Origin: Delphinus delphis
Taxonomy: Eukaryota > Chordata > Mammalia > Artiodactyla > Delphinidae
Reading direction: 5' to 3'
Assembly (NCBI RefSeq): GCF_949987515.2
Contig: NC_082696.1
Span: 10,001 to 74,000, forward strand
Length of the DNA: 64,000 nt
In this document: piece after piece, positions 37,954-51,600 of the stretch
How the letters are laid out: each line of letters opens with the position of its first letter
Position numbering within the stretch: position 1 is the first letter of the stretch
Notes under the pieces: model-generated
Told to the model about the DNA's origin: nothing
Seen by the model: only the letters and a program-made list of their open reading frames with translations
The model's database searches: none
Program-made: the position numbers and the translations under genes

Positions 37954-40806
37954 CGTCCACTAATCCTAACCCGTACGCTAACGCTCACCCGCGCCCTCAC
38001 ACGTACGCTCCCCCTAAAGCGTTGTCGTACCCTCACCTGGACCCTAAACCGTCCCCGTCCCCTAACCCTAACCCTAGCCCGAACCCTAACCCTAACCCTT
38101 CCCCGAAGCCTGAGCCTCACCCTTCCCCTAATCCTAACCCGTATGCTAACGCTAACCCGCGCCCTCACACGTACGCTCCCCCTAAAGCGTTGTCGTACCC
38201 TCACCTGGACCCTAAACCGTCCCCGTCCCCTAACCCTAACCCTAGCCCGAACCCTAACCCTTACCCTTCCCCGAAGCCTGCCCCTCACCCGTCCCCTAAT
38301 CCTAACCCGTACGCTAACGCTACCCCGCGCCCTCACACGTACGCTCACCCTAAAGCGTTGTCGTACCCTCACCTGGACCCTAAACCGTCCCCGTCCCCTA
38401 ACCCTAACCCTAGCCCGAACCCTAACCCTAACACTTCTCTGAAGCCTTAGCCTCACCCGTCCACTAATCCTAACCCGTACGCTAACGCTCTCCCGCGCCC
38501 TCACACGTACGCTCCCCCTAAAGCGTTGTCGTACCCTCACCTGGACCCTAAACCGTCCCCGTCCCCTAACCCTAACCCTAGCGCGAACCGTAACCCTAAC
38601 CCTTCCCCGAATCCTGATTCTCACCCGTCCCCTAATCCTAACCCGTACGCTAACGCTAACCCGCGCCCTCACACGTACGCTCCCCCTAAAGCGTTGTCGT
38701 ACCCTCACCTGGACCCTAAACCGTCCCCGTCCCCTAACCGTAACGCTAGCCCGAACCCTAACCCTAAACCTTCCCCGAAGCCTGACCCTCACCCGTCCCC
38801 AAATCCTAACCCGTACGCTAACGCTAACCCACGCCCTCACACGTACGCTCCCCCTAAAGCGTTGTCGTACCCTCACCTGGACCCTAAACCGTCCCGTCCC
38901 CTAACCCTAACCCTAGACCAAACCCTAACCTTAACCCTTAGCCGAAGCCTGACCCTCACCCGTCCCCTAATCCTAACCCGTACGCTAACGCTCACACGCA
39001 CCCTCACACGTACGCTCCCCCTAAAGCGTTGTCGTACCCTCACCTGGACCCTAAACCGTCCCCGTCCCCTAACCCTAACCCTAGCCCGAACCGTAACCGT
39101 AACCCTTCTCTGAAGCCTTAGCCTCACCCGTCCACTAATCCTAACCCGTACGATAACGCTCACCCGCGCCCTCACACGTACGCTCCCCCTAAAGCGTTGT
39201 CGTACCCTCACCTGGACCCTAAACCGTCCCCGTCCCCTAACCCTAACCCTAGCCCGAACCCTAACCCTAACCCTTCCCCGAAGCCTGAGCCTCACCCTTC
39301 CCCTAATCTTAACACGTATGCTAACGCTAACCCGCGCCCTCACACGTACGCTCCCCCTAAAGCGTTGTCGTACCCTCACCTGGACCCTAAACCGTCCCCG
39401 TCCCCTAACCCTAACCCTAGCCCGAACCCTAACCCTTACCCTTCCCCGAAGCCTGACCCTAACCCGTCCCCTAATCCTAACCCGTACGCTAACGCTACCC
39501 CGCGCCCTCACACGTACGCTCACCCTAAAGCGTTGTCGTACCCTCACCTGGACCCTAAACCGTCCCCATCCCCTAACCCTAACCCTAGCCCGAACCCTAA
39601 CGCTAACCCTTCCCCGAAGCCTGACCCTCACCCGTCCCCTAATCCTAACCCGTACGCTAACGCTAACGCGGGCCCTCACAAGTACGCTCCCCCTAAAGCG
39701 TTGTCGTACCCTCACCTGGACCCTAAACCGTCCCCGTCCCCTAACCCTAACCCTAGCCCGAACCCTAACCCTAAACCTTCCCCGAAGCCTGACGCTCACC
39801 CGTCCCCTAATACTAACCCATACGCTAACGCTAACCCGCGCCCTCACACGTACGCTCCCCCTAAAGCGTTGTCATACCCTCACCTGGACCCTAAACCGTC
39901 CCTGTCCCCTAACCCTAACCCTAGCCCGAACCCTAACCCTAACACTTCTCCGAACCCTTAGCCTCACCCGTCCTCTAATCCTAACCCGTACGCTAACGTT
40001 AACCCGTGCCCTCACACGTACGCTCTCCCTAAAGCGTTGTCGTACACTCACCTGGACCCTAAACCGTCCCAGTCCCCTAACCCTAACCCTAGGCCGAACC
40101 CTAACCCTAACCCTTCCCCGAAGCCTGATCCTCACTCGTCCCCTAATCCTAACCCGTACGCTAACGCTCACCCGCGCCCTCACACGTACGCTCCCCCTAA
40201 AGCGTTGTTGTACCCTCACCTGGACCCTAAACCGTCCCCGTCCCCTAACACTAACCCTAGCCCGAACCCTAAACCTAACCCTACCCCGAAGCCTGACCCT
40301 CACCCGTCCCCTAATCCTAACCCGTACGCTAACGCTCACCCGGGCCCTCACACGTATGCTCCCCCTAAAGCGTTGTCATACCCTCACTTGGACCCTAAAC
40401 CGTCCCCGTCCCCTAACCCTAACCCTAGCCCGAACCCAAACCCTAACCCTTCCCCGAAGCCTGACCCTCACCCGTCCCCTAATCCTAACCCGTACGCTAA
40501 CGCTAACCCGCGCCCTCACACGTACGCTCCCCCTAAAGCGTTGTCGTACCCTCACCTGGACCCTAAACCGCCCCGTCCCCTAACCCTAACCCTAGCCCAA
40601 ACCCTAACCCTAACCCTTCCCCGAAGCCTGACCCTCACCCGTCACCTAATCCTAACCCGTACGCTAACGCTCACCCGCACCCTCACACGTACGCTCCCCC
40701 TAAAGCGTTGTCGTACCCTCACCTGGACCCTAAACCGTCCCCGTCCCCTAACCCTAACCCTAGCCCGAACCCTAACTGTAACCCTTCTCTGAAGCCTTAG
40801 CCCCCC
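37954..40806 (+). repeat. Tandem duplication of 2,853 bp, copy 2
   Basis: Second copy of 35101-37953. Private differences include CTGCCCCTCACC near 38280, GCTCTCCCGCG near 38487 and CCTTAGCCGAAG near 38938. Similarity runs on to about 40966, showing that the next block starts with the same monomer type. Confidence 0.9.
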
Positions 40807-42790
40807 CGTCCACTAATCCTAACCCCTACGCTAACGCTCACCCGCGCCCTCACACGTACGCTCCCCCTAAAGCGTTGTCGTACCCTCACCTGGACCCTAA
40901 ACCGTCCCCGTCCCCTAACCCTAACCCTAGCCCGAACCCTAACCCTAACCCTTCCCCGAAGCCTGAGCCTCACCCGTCCCCTAATCCTAACCCGTACGCT
41001 AACGCTAACCCGCGCCCTCACACGTACGCTCCCCCTAAAGCGTTGTCGTACCCTCACCTGGACCCTAAAGCGTCCCCGTCCCCTAACCCTAACCCTAGCC
41101 CGAACCCTAACCCTTACCCTTCCCCGAAGCCTGACCCTCACCCGTCCCCTAATCCTAACCCGTACGCTAACGCTCACCCGCGCCCTCACACGTACGCTCC
41201 CCCTAAAGCGTTGTCGTACCCTCACCTGGACCCTAAACCGTTCCCATCCCCTAACCCTAACCCTAGCCCGAACCCTAACCCTAAATCTTCCCCGAAGCCT
41301 GACCCTCACCCGTCCCCTAATCCTAACCCGTACGCTAACGCTAACACGGGCCCTCACAAGTACGCTCCCCCTAAAGCGTTGTCGTACCCTCACCTGGACC
41401 CTAAACCGTCCCCGTCCCCTAACCCTAACCCTAGCCCGAACCCTAACCCTAACCCTTCCCCGAAGCCTGACGCTCACCCGTCCCCTAATCCTAACCCGTA
41501 CGCTAACGCTAAACCGCGCCCTCACACGTACGCTCCCCCTAAAGCGTTGTCGTACCCTCACCTGGACCCTAAACCGTCCCTGTCCCCTAACCCTAACCCT
41601 AGCCCGAACCCTAACCCTAACACTTCTCCGAACCCTTAGCCTCACCCGTCCTCTAATCCTAACCCGTACGCTAACGCTAACCCGCGCCCTCACACGTACG
41701 CTCTCCCTAAAGCGTTGTCGTACCCTCACCTGGACCCTAAACCGTCCCAGTCCCCTAACCCTAACCCTAGGCCGAACCCTAACCCTAACCCTTCCCGGAA
41801 GCCTGATCCTCACTCGTCCCCTAATCCTAACCCGTACGCTAACGCTCAGCCGCGCCCTCACACGTACGCTCCCCCTAAAGCGTTGTTGTACCCTCACCTG
41901 GACCCTAAACAGTCCCCGTCCCCTAACGCTAACCCTAGCCCGAACCCTAAACCTAACCCGACCCCAAAGCCTGAACCTCACCCGTACCATAATCCTAACC
42001 CGTACGCTAACGCTCACCCGCGCCCTCACACGTATGCTCCCCCTAAAGCGTTGTCGTACCCTCACCTGGACCCTAAACCGTCCCCGTCCCCTAACCCTAA
42101 CCCTAGCCCGAACCCTAACCCTAGCCCGAACCCTAACCCTAACCCTTCCCCGAAGCCTGACCCTCACCCGTCCCCTAATCCTAACCCGTACGCTAACGCT
42201 CACCCGCGCCCTCACACGTACGCTCCCCCTAAAGCGTTGTCGTACCCTCACCTGGACCCTAAACCGTCCCCGTCCCCTAACCCTAACCCTAGCCCGAACC
42301 CTAACCCTAACACTTCCCCGAAGCCTGACCCTCACCCGTCCCCTAATCCTAACCCGTACGCTAACGCTCACACGCACCCTCACACGTACGCTCCCCCTAT
42401 AGCGTTGTCGTACCCTCACCTGGACCCTAAACCGTCCCCGTCCCCTAACCCTAACCCTAGCCCGAACCCTAACCCTAACACTTCTCTGAAGCCTTAGCCT
42501 CACCCGTCCACTAAACCTAACCCGTACGCTAACGCTCACCCGCGCCCTCACACGTACGCTCCCCCTAAAGCGTTGTCGTACCCTCACCTGGACCCTAAAC
42601 CGTCCCCGTCCCCTAACCCTAACCCTAGCCCGAACCCTAACCCTAACCCTTCCCCGAAGCCTGACCCTCACCCGTCCCCTAATCCTAACCCGTACGCTAA
42701 CGCTAACCCGCGCCCTCACACGCACGCTCCCCCTAAAGCGTTGTCGTACCCTCACCTGGACCCTAAACCGTCCCCGTCCCCTAACCCTAA
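40807..42790 (+). repeat. Module N, copy 1
   Basis: From about 40870 it matches 43072-44974: offset 2,202 bp to about 42110, then 2,184 bp (exactly 13 monomers) after the 18-bp insertion in the 186-bp monomer at 42041. It contains the CCTAGGCCG and GTTGTTGTACC pair of monomers. Confidence 0.88.
42041..42226 (+). repeat. Long 186-bp monomer (three extra hexamers in the core)
   Basis: CCCTAG CCCGAA CCCTAA is present twice in tandem near 42105-42140, adding 18 bp. The sister monomers at 44.3 and 47.5 kb lack it, so it is private to this copy. Confidence 0.9.
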
Positions 42791-45446
42791 CCCTAGCCCG
42801 AACCCTAACTCTAACCCTTCCCCGAAGCCTGACGCTCACCCGTCCCCTAATCCTAACCCGTACGCTAACGCTCACCCGCGCCCTCACACGTACGCTCCCC
42901 CTAAAGCATTGTCGTACCCTCACCTGGATTCTAAACCGTCCCCGTCCCCTAACCCTAACCCTAGCCCGAACCCTAACCCTAACCCTTCCCCGAAGCCTGA
43001 CCCTCACCCGTCCCCTAATCCTAACCCGTACGCTAACGCTCACCCTCGCCCTCACACGTATGCTCCCCCTAAAACGTTGTCGTACCCTCACCTGGACCCT
43101 AAACCGTCCCCGTCCCCTAACCCTAACCCTAGCCCGAACCCTAACCCTAACCCTTCCCCGAAGCCTGAGCCTCACCCGTCCCCTAATCCTAACCCGTACG
43201 CTAACGCTAACCCGCGCCCTCACACGTACGCTCCCCCTAAAGCGTTGTCGTACCCTCACCTGGACCCTAAAGCGTCCCCGTCCCCTAACCCTAACCCTAG
43301 CCCGAACCCTAACCCTTACCCTTCCCCGAAGCCTGACCCTCACCCGTCCCCTAATCCTAACCCGTACGCTAACGCTCACCCGCGCCCTCACACGTACGCT
43401 CACCCTAAAGCGTTGTCGTACCCTCACCTGGACCCTAAACCGTTCCCATCCCCTAACCCTAACCCTAGCCCGAACCCTAACCCTAACTCTTCCCCGAAGC
43501 CTGACCCTCACCCGTCCCCTAATCCTAACCCGTACGCTAACGCTAACACGGGCCCTCACAAGTACGCTCCCCCTAAAGCGTTGTCGTACCCTCACCTGGA
43601 CCCTAAACCGTCCCCGTCCCCTAACCCTAACCCTAGCCCGAACCCTAACCCTAACCCTTCCCCGAAGCCTGACGCTCACCCGTCCCCTAATCCTAACCCG
43701 TACGCTAACGCTAAACCGCGCCCTCACACGTACGCTCCCCCTAAAGCGTTGTCGTACCCTCACCTGGACCCTAAACCGTCCCTGTCCCCTAACCCTAACC
43801 CTAGCCCGAACCCTAACCCTAACACTTCTCCGAACCCTTAGCCTCACCCGTCCTCTAATCCTAACCCGTACGCTAACGCTAACCCGCGCCCTCACACGTA
43901 CGCTCTCCCTAAAGCGTTGTCGTACCCTCACCTGGACCCTAAACCGTCCCAGTCCCCTAACCCTAACCCTAGGCCGAACCCTAACCCTAACCCTTCCCGG
44001 AAGCCTGATCCTCACTCGTCCCCTAATCCTAACCCGTACGCTAACGCTCACCCGCGCCCTCACACGTACGCTCCCCCTAAAGCGTTGTTGTACCCTCACC
44101 TGGACCCTAAACAGTCCCCGTCCCCTAACGCTAACCCTAGCCCGAACCCTAAACCTAACCCGACCCCAAAGCCTGAACCTCACCCGTCCCATAATCCTAA
44201 CCCGTACGCTAACGCTCACCCGCGCCCTCACACGTATGCTCCCCCTAAAGCGTTGTCGTACCCTCACCTGGACCCTAAACCGTCCCCGTCCCCTAACCCT
44301 AACCCTAGCCCGAACCGTAACCCTAACCCTTCCCCGAAGCCTGACCCTCACCCGTCCCCTAATCCTAACCCGTACGCTAACGCTCACCCGCGCCCTCACA
44401 CGTACGCTCCCCCTAAAGCGTTGTCGTACCCTCACCTGGACCCTAAACCGTCCCCGTCCCCTAACCCTAACCCTAGCCCGAACCCTAACCCTAACACTTC
44501 CCCGAAGCCTGACCCTCACCCGTCCCCTAATCCTAACCCGTACGCTAACGCTCACCCGCACCCTCACACGTACGCTCCCCCTATAGCGTTGTCGTACCCT
44601 CACCTGGACCCTAAACCGTCCCCGTCCCCTAACCCTAACCCTAGCCCGAACCCTAACCCTAACACTTCTCTGAAGCCTTAGCCTCACCCGTCCACTAAAC
44701 CTAACCCGTACGCTAACGCTCACCCGCGCCCTCACACGTACGCTCCCCCTAAAGCGTTGTCGTACCCTCACCTGGACCCTAAACCGTCCCCGTCCCCTAA
44801 CCCTAACCCTAGCCCGAACCCTAACCCTAACCCTTCCCCGAAGCCTGACCCTCACCCGTCCCCTAATCCTAACCCGTACGCTAACGCTAACCCGCGCCCT
44901 CACACGCACGCTCCCCCTAAAGCGTTGTCGTACCCTCACCTGGACCCTAAACCGTCCCCGTCCCCTAACCGTAACCCTAGCCCGAACCCTAACCCTAACC
45001 ATTCCCCGAAGCCTGACCCTCACCCGTCCCCTAATCCTAACCCGTACGCTAACGCTCACCCGCGCCCTCACACGTACGCTCCCCCTAAAGCGTTGTCGTA
45101 CCCTCACCTGGACCCTAAACCGCCCCGTCCCCTAACCCTACCCTAGCCCGAACCCTAACCCTAACACTTCCCCAAAGCCTGACCCTCACCCGTCCCCTAA
45201 TCCTAACCCGTACGCTAACGCTCACCCGCACCCTCACACGTACGCTCCCCCTATAGCGTTGTCGTACCCTCACCTGGACCCTAAAACTTCCCCGTCCCCT
45301 AACCCTAACCCTAGCCCGAACCCTAACCCTAACACTTCTCTGAAGCCTTAGCCTCACCCGTCCACTAATCCTAACCCGTAAGCTAACGCTCACCCGCGCC
45401 CTCACACGTACGCTCCCCCTAAAGCGTTGTCGTACCCTCACCTGGA
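42724..45446 (+). repeat. Module N, copy 2, in a 3,188-bp repeat
   Basis: Matches 45912-48634 at an offset of 3,188 bp (19 monomers minus 4). The left limit is set by CGCACGCTCC (42721) against CGTACGCTCC; the right limit by GGACACTAAACC (45445) against GGACTTTAAACC (48633). It includes ACTAACACGGGCC-type and CTAAAACGTTG markers in the same order. Confidence 0.88.
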
Positions 45447-45911
45447 CACTAAACCGTCCCCGTCCCCTAACCCTAACCCTAGCCCAAACCCTAACCCTAA
45501 CCCTTCCCCGAAGCCTGACCCTCACCCGTCCCCTAATCCTAACCCGTACGCTAACGCTAACCCGCGCCCTCACACGCACGCTCCCCCTAAAGCGTTGTCG
45601 TACCCTCACCTGGACCCTAAACCGTCCCCGTCCCCTAACCGTAAACCTAGCCCGAACCCTAACCCTAACCATTCCCCGAAGCCTGACCTTCACCCGTCCC
45701 CTAATCCTAACCCGTACGCTAACGCTAACCCGCGCCCTCACACGTACGCTCCCCCTAAAGCGTTGTCGTACCCTCACCTGGACCCTAAACCGCCCCGTCC
45801 CCTAACTCTAACCCTAGCCCAAACCCTAACCCTAACCCTTCCCCGAAGCCTGACCCTCACCCGTCCCCTAATCCTAACCCGTACGCTAACGCTCACCCGC
45901 GCCCTCACACG
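45447..45911 (+). repeat. Spacer monomers between module N copies
   Basis: About 2.8 monomers. The part from about 45788 (CCGCCCCGTCCCCTAACTC) recurs at 48640 (offset 2,852) and near 57030. No gene is seen. Confidence 0.8.
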
Positions 45912-48634
45912 TACGCTCCCCCTAAAGCGTTGTCGTACCCTCACCTGGACCCTAAACCGTCCCCGTCCCCTAACCCTAACCCTAGCCCGAACCCTAACTC
46001 TAACCCTTCCCCGAAGCCTGACGCTCACCCGTCCCCTAATCCTAACCCGTACGCTAACGCTCACCCGCGCCCTCACACGTACGCTCCCCCTAAAGCATTG
46101 TCGTACCCTCACCTGGATTCTAAACCGTCCCCGTCCCCTAACCCTAACCCTAGCCCGAACCCTAACCCTAACCCTTCCCCGAAGCCTGACCCTCACCCGT
46201 CCCCTAATCCTAACCCGTACGCTAACGCTCACCCTCGCCCTCACACGTATGCTCCCCCTAAAACGTTGTCGTACCCTCACCTGGACCCTAAACCGTCCCC
46301 GTCCCCTAACCCTAACCCTAGCCCGAACCCTAACCCTAACTCTTCCCCGAAGCCTGAGCCTCACCCGTCCCCTAATCCTAACTCGTACGCTAACGCTAAC
46401 CCGCGCCCTCACACGTACGCTCCCCCTAAAGCGTTGTCGTACCCTCACCTGGACCCTAAAGCGTCCCCGTCCCCTAACCCTAACCCTAGCCCGAACCCTA
46501 ACCCTTACCCTTCCCCGAAGCCTGACCCTCACCCGTCCCCTAATCCTAACCCGTACGCTAACGCTCACCCGCGCCCTCACACGTACGCTCACCCTAAAGC
46601 GTTGTCGTACCCTCACCTGGACCCTAAACCGTTCCCATCCCCTAACCCTAACCCTAGCCCGAACCCTAACCCTAACTCTTCCCCGAAGCCTGACCCTCAC
46701 CCGTCCCCTAATCCTAACCCGTACGCTAACGCTAACACGGGCCCTCAAAGTACGCTCCCCCTAAAGCGTTGTCGTACCCTCACCTGGACCCTAAACCGTC
46801 CCCGTCCCCTAACCCTAACCCTAGCCCGAACCCTAACCCTAACCCTTCCCCGAAGCCTGACGCTCACCCGTCCCCTAATCCTAACCCGTACGCTAACGCT
46901 AAACTGCGCCCTCACACGTACGCTCCCCCTAAAGCGTTGTCGTACCCTCACCTGGACCCTAAACCGTCCCTGTCCCCTAACCCTAACCCTAGCCCGAACC
47001 CTAACCCTAACACTTCTCCGAACCCTTAGCCTCACCCGTCCTCTAATCCTAACCCGTACGCTAACGCTAACCCGCGCCCTCACACGTACGCTCTCCCTAA
47101 AGCGTTGTCGTACCCTCACCTGGACCCTAAACCGTCCCAGTCCCCTAACCCTAACCCTAGGCCGAACCCTAACCCTAACCCTTCCCGGAAGCCTGATCCT
47201 CACTCGTCCCCTAATCCTAACCCGTACGCTAACGCTCACCCGCGCCCTCACACGTACGCTCCCCCTAAAGCGTTGTTGTACCCTCACCTGGACCCTAAAC
47301 AGTCCCCGTCCCCTAACGCTAACCCTAGCCCGAACCCTAAACCTAACCCGACCCCAAAGCCTGAACCTCACCCGTCCCATAATCCTAACCCGTACGCTAA
47401 CGCTCACCCGCGCCCTCACACGTATGCTCCCCCTAAAGCGTTGTCGTACCCTCACCTGGACCCTAAACCGTCCCCGTCCCCTAACCCTAACCCTAGCCCG
47501 AACCCTAACCCTAACCCTTCCCCGAAGCCTGACCCTCACCCGTCCCCTAATCCTAACCCGTACGCTAACGCTCACCCGCGCCCTCACACGTACGCTCCCC
47601 CTAAAGCGTTGTCGTACCCTCACCTGGACCCTAAACCGTCCCCGTCCCCTAACCCTAACCCTAGCCCGAACCCTAACCCTAACACTTCCCCGAAGCCTGA
47701 CCCTCACCCGTCCCCTAATCCTAACCCGTACGCTAACGCTCACCCGCACCCTCACACGTACGCTCCCCCTATAGCGTTGTCGTACCCTCACCTGGACCCT
47801 AAACCGTCCCCGTCCCCTAACCCTAACCCTAGCCCGAACCCTAACCCTAACACTTCTCTGAAGCCTTAGCCTCACCCGTCCACTAAACCTAACCCGTACG
47901 CTAACGCTCACCCGCGCCCTCACACGTACGCTCCCCCTAAAGCGTTGTCGTACCCTCACCTGGACCCTAAACCGTCCCCGTCCCCTAACCCTAACCCTAG
48001 CCCGAACCCTAACCCTAACCCTTCCCCGAAGCCTGACCCTCACCCGTCCCCTAATCCTAACCCGTACGCTAACGCTAACCCGCGCCCTCACACGCACGCT
48101 CCCCCTAAAGCGTTGTCGTACCCTCACCTGGACCCTAAACCGTCCCCGTCCCCTAACCGTAACCCTAGCCCGAACCCTAACCCTAACCATTCCCCGAAGC
48201 CTGACCCTCACCCGTCCCCTAATCCTAACCCGTACGCTAACGCTCACCCGCGCCCTCACACGTACGCTCCCCCTAAAGCGTTGTCGTACCCTCACCTGGA
48301 CCCTAAACCGCCCCGTCCCCTAACCCTACCCTAGCCCGAACCCTAACCCTAACACTTCCCCGAAGCCTGACCCTCACCCGTCCCCTAATCCTAACCCGTA
48401 CGCTAACGCTCACCCGCACCCTCACACGTACGCTCCCCCTATAGCGTTGTCGTACCCTCACCTGGACCCTAAACCTTCCCCGTCCCCTAACCCTAACCCT
48501 AGCCCGAACCCTAACCCTAACACTTCTCTGAAGCCTTAGCCTCACCCGTCCACTAATCGTAACCCGTAAGCTAACGCTCACCCGCGCCCTCACACGTACG
48601 CTCCCCCTAAAGCGTTGTCGTACCCTCACCTGGA
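45912..48634 (+). repeat. Module N, copy 3
   Basis: Copy of 42724-45446. It has a private 1-bp deletion at about 46746 (CCTCAAAGTACG, where the sister copy near 43555 has CCTCACAAGTACG), which shifts every reading frame without any sign of purifying selection. Confidence 0.88.
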
Positions 48635-51600
48635 CTTTAAACCGCCCCGTCCCCTAACTCTAACCCTAGCCCAAACCCTAACCCTAACCCTTCCCCGAAG
48701 CCTGACCCTCACCCGTCCCCTAATCCTAACCCGTACGCTAACGCTCACCCGCGCCCTCACACGTACGCTCCCCCTAAAGCGTTGTCGTACCCTCACCTGG
48801 ACCCTAAACCGTCCCCGTCCCCTAACCCTAACCCTAGCCCGAACCCTAACTCTAACCCTTCCCCGAAGCCTGACGCTCACCCGTCCCCTAATCCTAACCC
48901 GTACGCTAACGCTCACCCGCGCCCTCACACGTACGCTCCCCCTAAAGCATTGTCGTACCCTCACCTGCATTCTAAACCGTCCCCGTCCCCTAACCCTAAC
49001 CCTAGCCCGAACCCTAACCCTAACCCTTCCCCGAAGCCTGACCCTCACCCGTCCCCTAATCCTAACCCGTACGCTAACGCTCACCCTCGCCCTCACACGT
49101 ATGCTCCCCCTAAAACGTTGTCGTACCCTCACCTGGACCCTAAACCGTCCCCGTCCCCTAACCCTAACCCTAGCCCGAACCCTAACCCTAACACTTCCCC
49201 GAAGCCTGACCCTCACCCGTCCCCTAATCCTAACCCGTACGCTAACGCTCACCCGCACCCGTACACGTACGCTCCCCCTAAAGCGTTGTCGTACCCTCAC
49301 CTGGACCCTAAACCGTCCCCGTCCCCTAACCCTAACCCTAGCCCGAACCCTAACCCTAACCCTTCTCTGAAGCCTTAGCCTCACCCGTCCACTAATCCTA
49401 ACCCGTACGCTAACGCTCACCCGCGCCCTCACACGTACGCTCCCCCTAAAGCGTTGTCGTACCCTCACCTGGACCCTAAACCGTCCCCATCCCCTAACCC
49501 TAACCCTAGCCCGAACCCTAACTCTAACCCTTCCCCGAAGCCTGACGCTCACCCGTCCCCTAATCCTAACCCGTACGCTAACGCTCACCCGCGCCCTCAC
49601 ACGTACGCTCCCCCTAAAGCATTGTCGTACCCTCACCTGGATTCTAAACTGTCCCCGTCCCCTAACCCTAACCCTAGCCCGAACCCTAACCCTAACCCTT
49701 CCCCGAAGCCTGACCCTCACCCGTCCCCTAATCCTAACCCTTACGCTAACGCTCACCCGCGCCCTCACACGTATGCTCCCCCTAAAGCGTTGTCGTACCC
49801 TCACCTGGACCCTAAACCGTCCCCGTCCCCTAACCCTAACCCTAGCCCGAATCCTAACCCTAACCCTTCTCTGAAGCCTTAGCCTCACCCGTCCACTAAT
49901 CCTAACCCGTACGCTAACGCTCACCCGCGCCCTCACATGTACGCTCCCCCTAAAGCGTTGTCGTACCCTCACCTGGACCCTAAACCGTCCCCGTCCCCTA
50001 ACCCTAACCCTAGCCCGAACCCTAACCCTAACCATTCCCCGAAGCCTGACCCTCACCCGTCCCCAAATCCTAACCCGTACGCTAACGCTAACACGCGACC
50101 TCACACGTACGCTCCCCCTAAAGCGTTGTCGTACCCTCACCTGGACCCTAAACCGTCCCCGTCCCCTAACCGAAACCCTAGCCCAACCCTAACCCTAACA
50201 CTTCCCCGAAGCCTGATCCTCACCCGTCCCCTAATCCTAACACGTACGCTAACGCTAACCAGCGCCCTCACACGTACGCTCGCCCTAAAGCGTTGTCGTA
50301 CCCTCACCTGGACCCTAAACCGCCCGGTCCCCTAACCCTAACCCTAGCCCAAAACCTAACCCTAACCCTTCCCCGAAGCCTGACCCTCACCCGTCCCCTA
50401 ATCCTAACCCGTACGCTAACGCTAACCCGCGCCCTCACACGTACGCTCCCCCTAAAGCGTTGTCGTACCCTCACCTGGACCCTAAACCGCCCCGTCCCCT
50501 AACCCTAACCCTAGGCCGAACCCTAACCCTAACCCTTCCCCGAAGCCTGATCCTCACTCGTCCTCTAATCCTAACCCGTACGCTAACGCTCACCCGCGCC
50601 CTCACACGTACGCTCCCCCTAAAGCGTTGTTGTACCCTCACCTGGACCCTAAACCGTCCCCGTCCCCTAACGCTAACCCTAGCCAGAACCCTAAACCTAA
50701 CCCTACCCCGAAGCCTGACCCTCACCCGTCCCCTAATCCTAACCCGTACGCTAACCCTCACCCGCCCCCTCACACGTACGCTCCACCTAAAGCGTTGTCG
50801 TACCCTCACCTGGACCCTAAACCGTCCCCGTCCCCAACCCTAACCCTAGCCTGAACCCTAACCCTAACCCTTCCCCGAAGCCTGACCCTCACCCGTCCCC
50901 TAATCCTAACCCGTACGCTAACGCTCACCCGCGCCCTCACACGTACGCTCCCCCTAAAGCGTTGTCGTACCCTCAATTGGACCCTAAACCGTCCCCGTCC
51001 CCTAACCCTAACCCTAGCCCGAACCCTAACTCTAACCCTTCCCCGAAGCCTGACGCTCACCCGTCACCTAATCCTAACCCGTACGCTAACGCTCACCCGC
51101 GCCCTCACACGTACGCTCCCCCTAAAGCATTGTCGTACCCTCACCTGGATTCTAAACCGTCCCCGTCCCCTAACCCTAACCCTAGCCCGAACCCTAACCC
51201 TAACCCTTCCCCGAAGCCTGAGCATCACCCGTCCCCTAATCCTAACCCGTACGCTAACGCTAACCCGCGCCCTCACACGTACGCTCCCCCTAAAGAGTTG
51301 TTATACCCTCACCTGGACCCTAAACCGTCCCCGTCCCCTAACACTAACCCTAGCCCGAAACCTAACCCTAACCCTTCCCCAAAGCCTGACCCTCACCCGT
51401 CCCCTAATCCTAACCCGTACGCTAACGCTCACCCGTGCCCTCACACGTACGCTCCCCCTAAAGCGTTGTCGTACCCTCACCTGGACCCTAAACCGTCCCC
51501 GTCCCCTAACCCTAACCCTAGCCCGAACCCTAACACTAACCCTTCCCCGAAGCCTGACCCTCACCCGTCCACTAATCCTAACCCGTACGCTAACGCTCAC

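Noticed and set aside
40797..45107. Long RV-rich open reading frame (1,436 codons, minus strand) and dozens of similar frames on both strands
   Set aside because: Low-complexity dipeptide reading of a hexamer-based repeat. Frames overlap on both strands, start at the arbitrary ATG made by CpG or other variants, and end at 1-bp indels. There is no domain, and no sign that indels are avoided.
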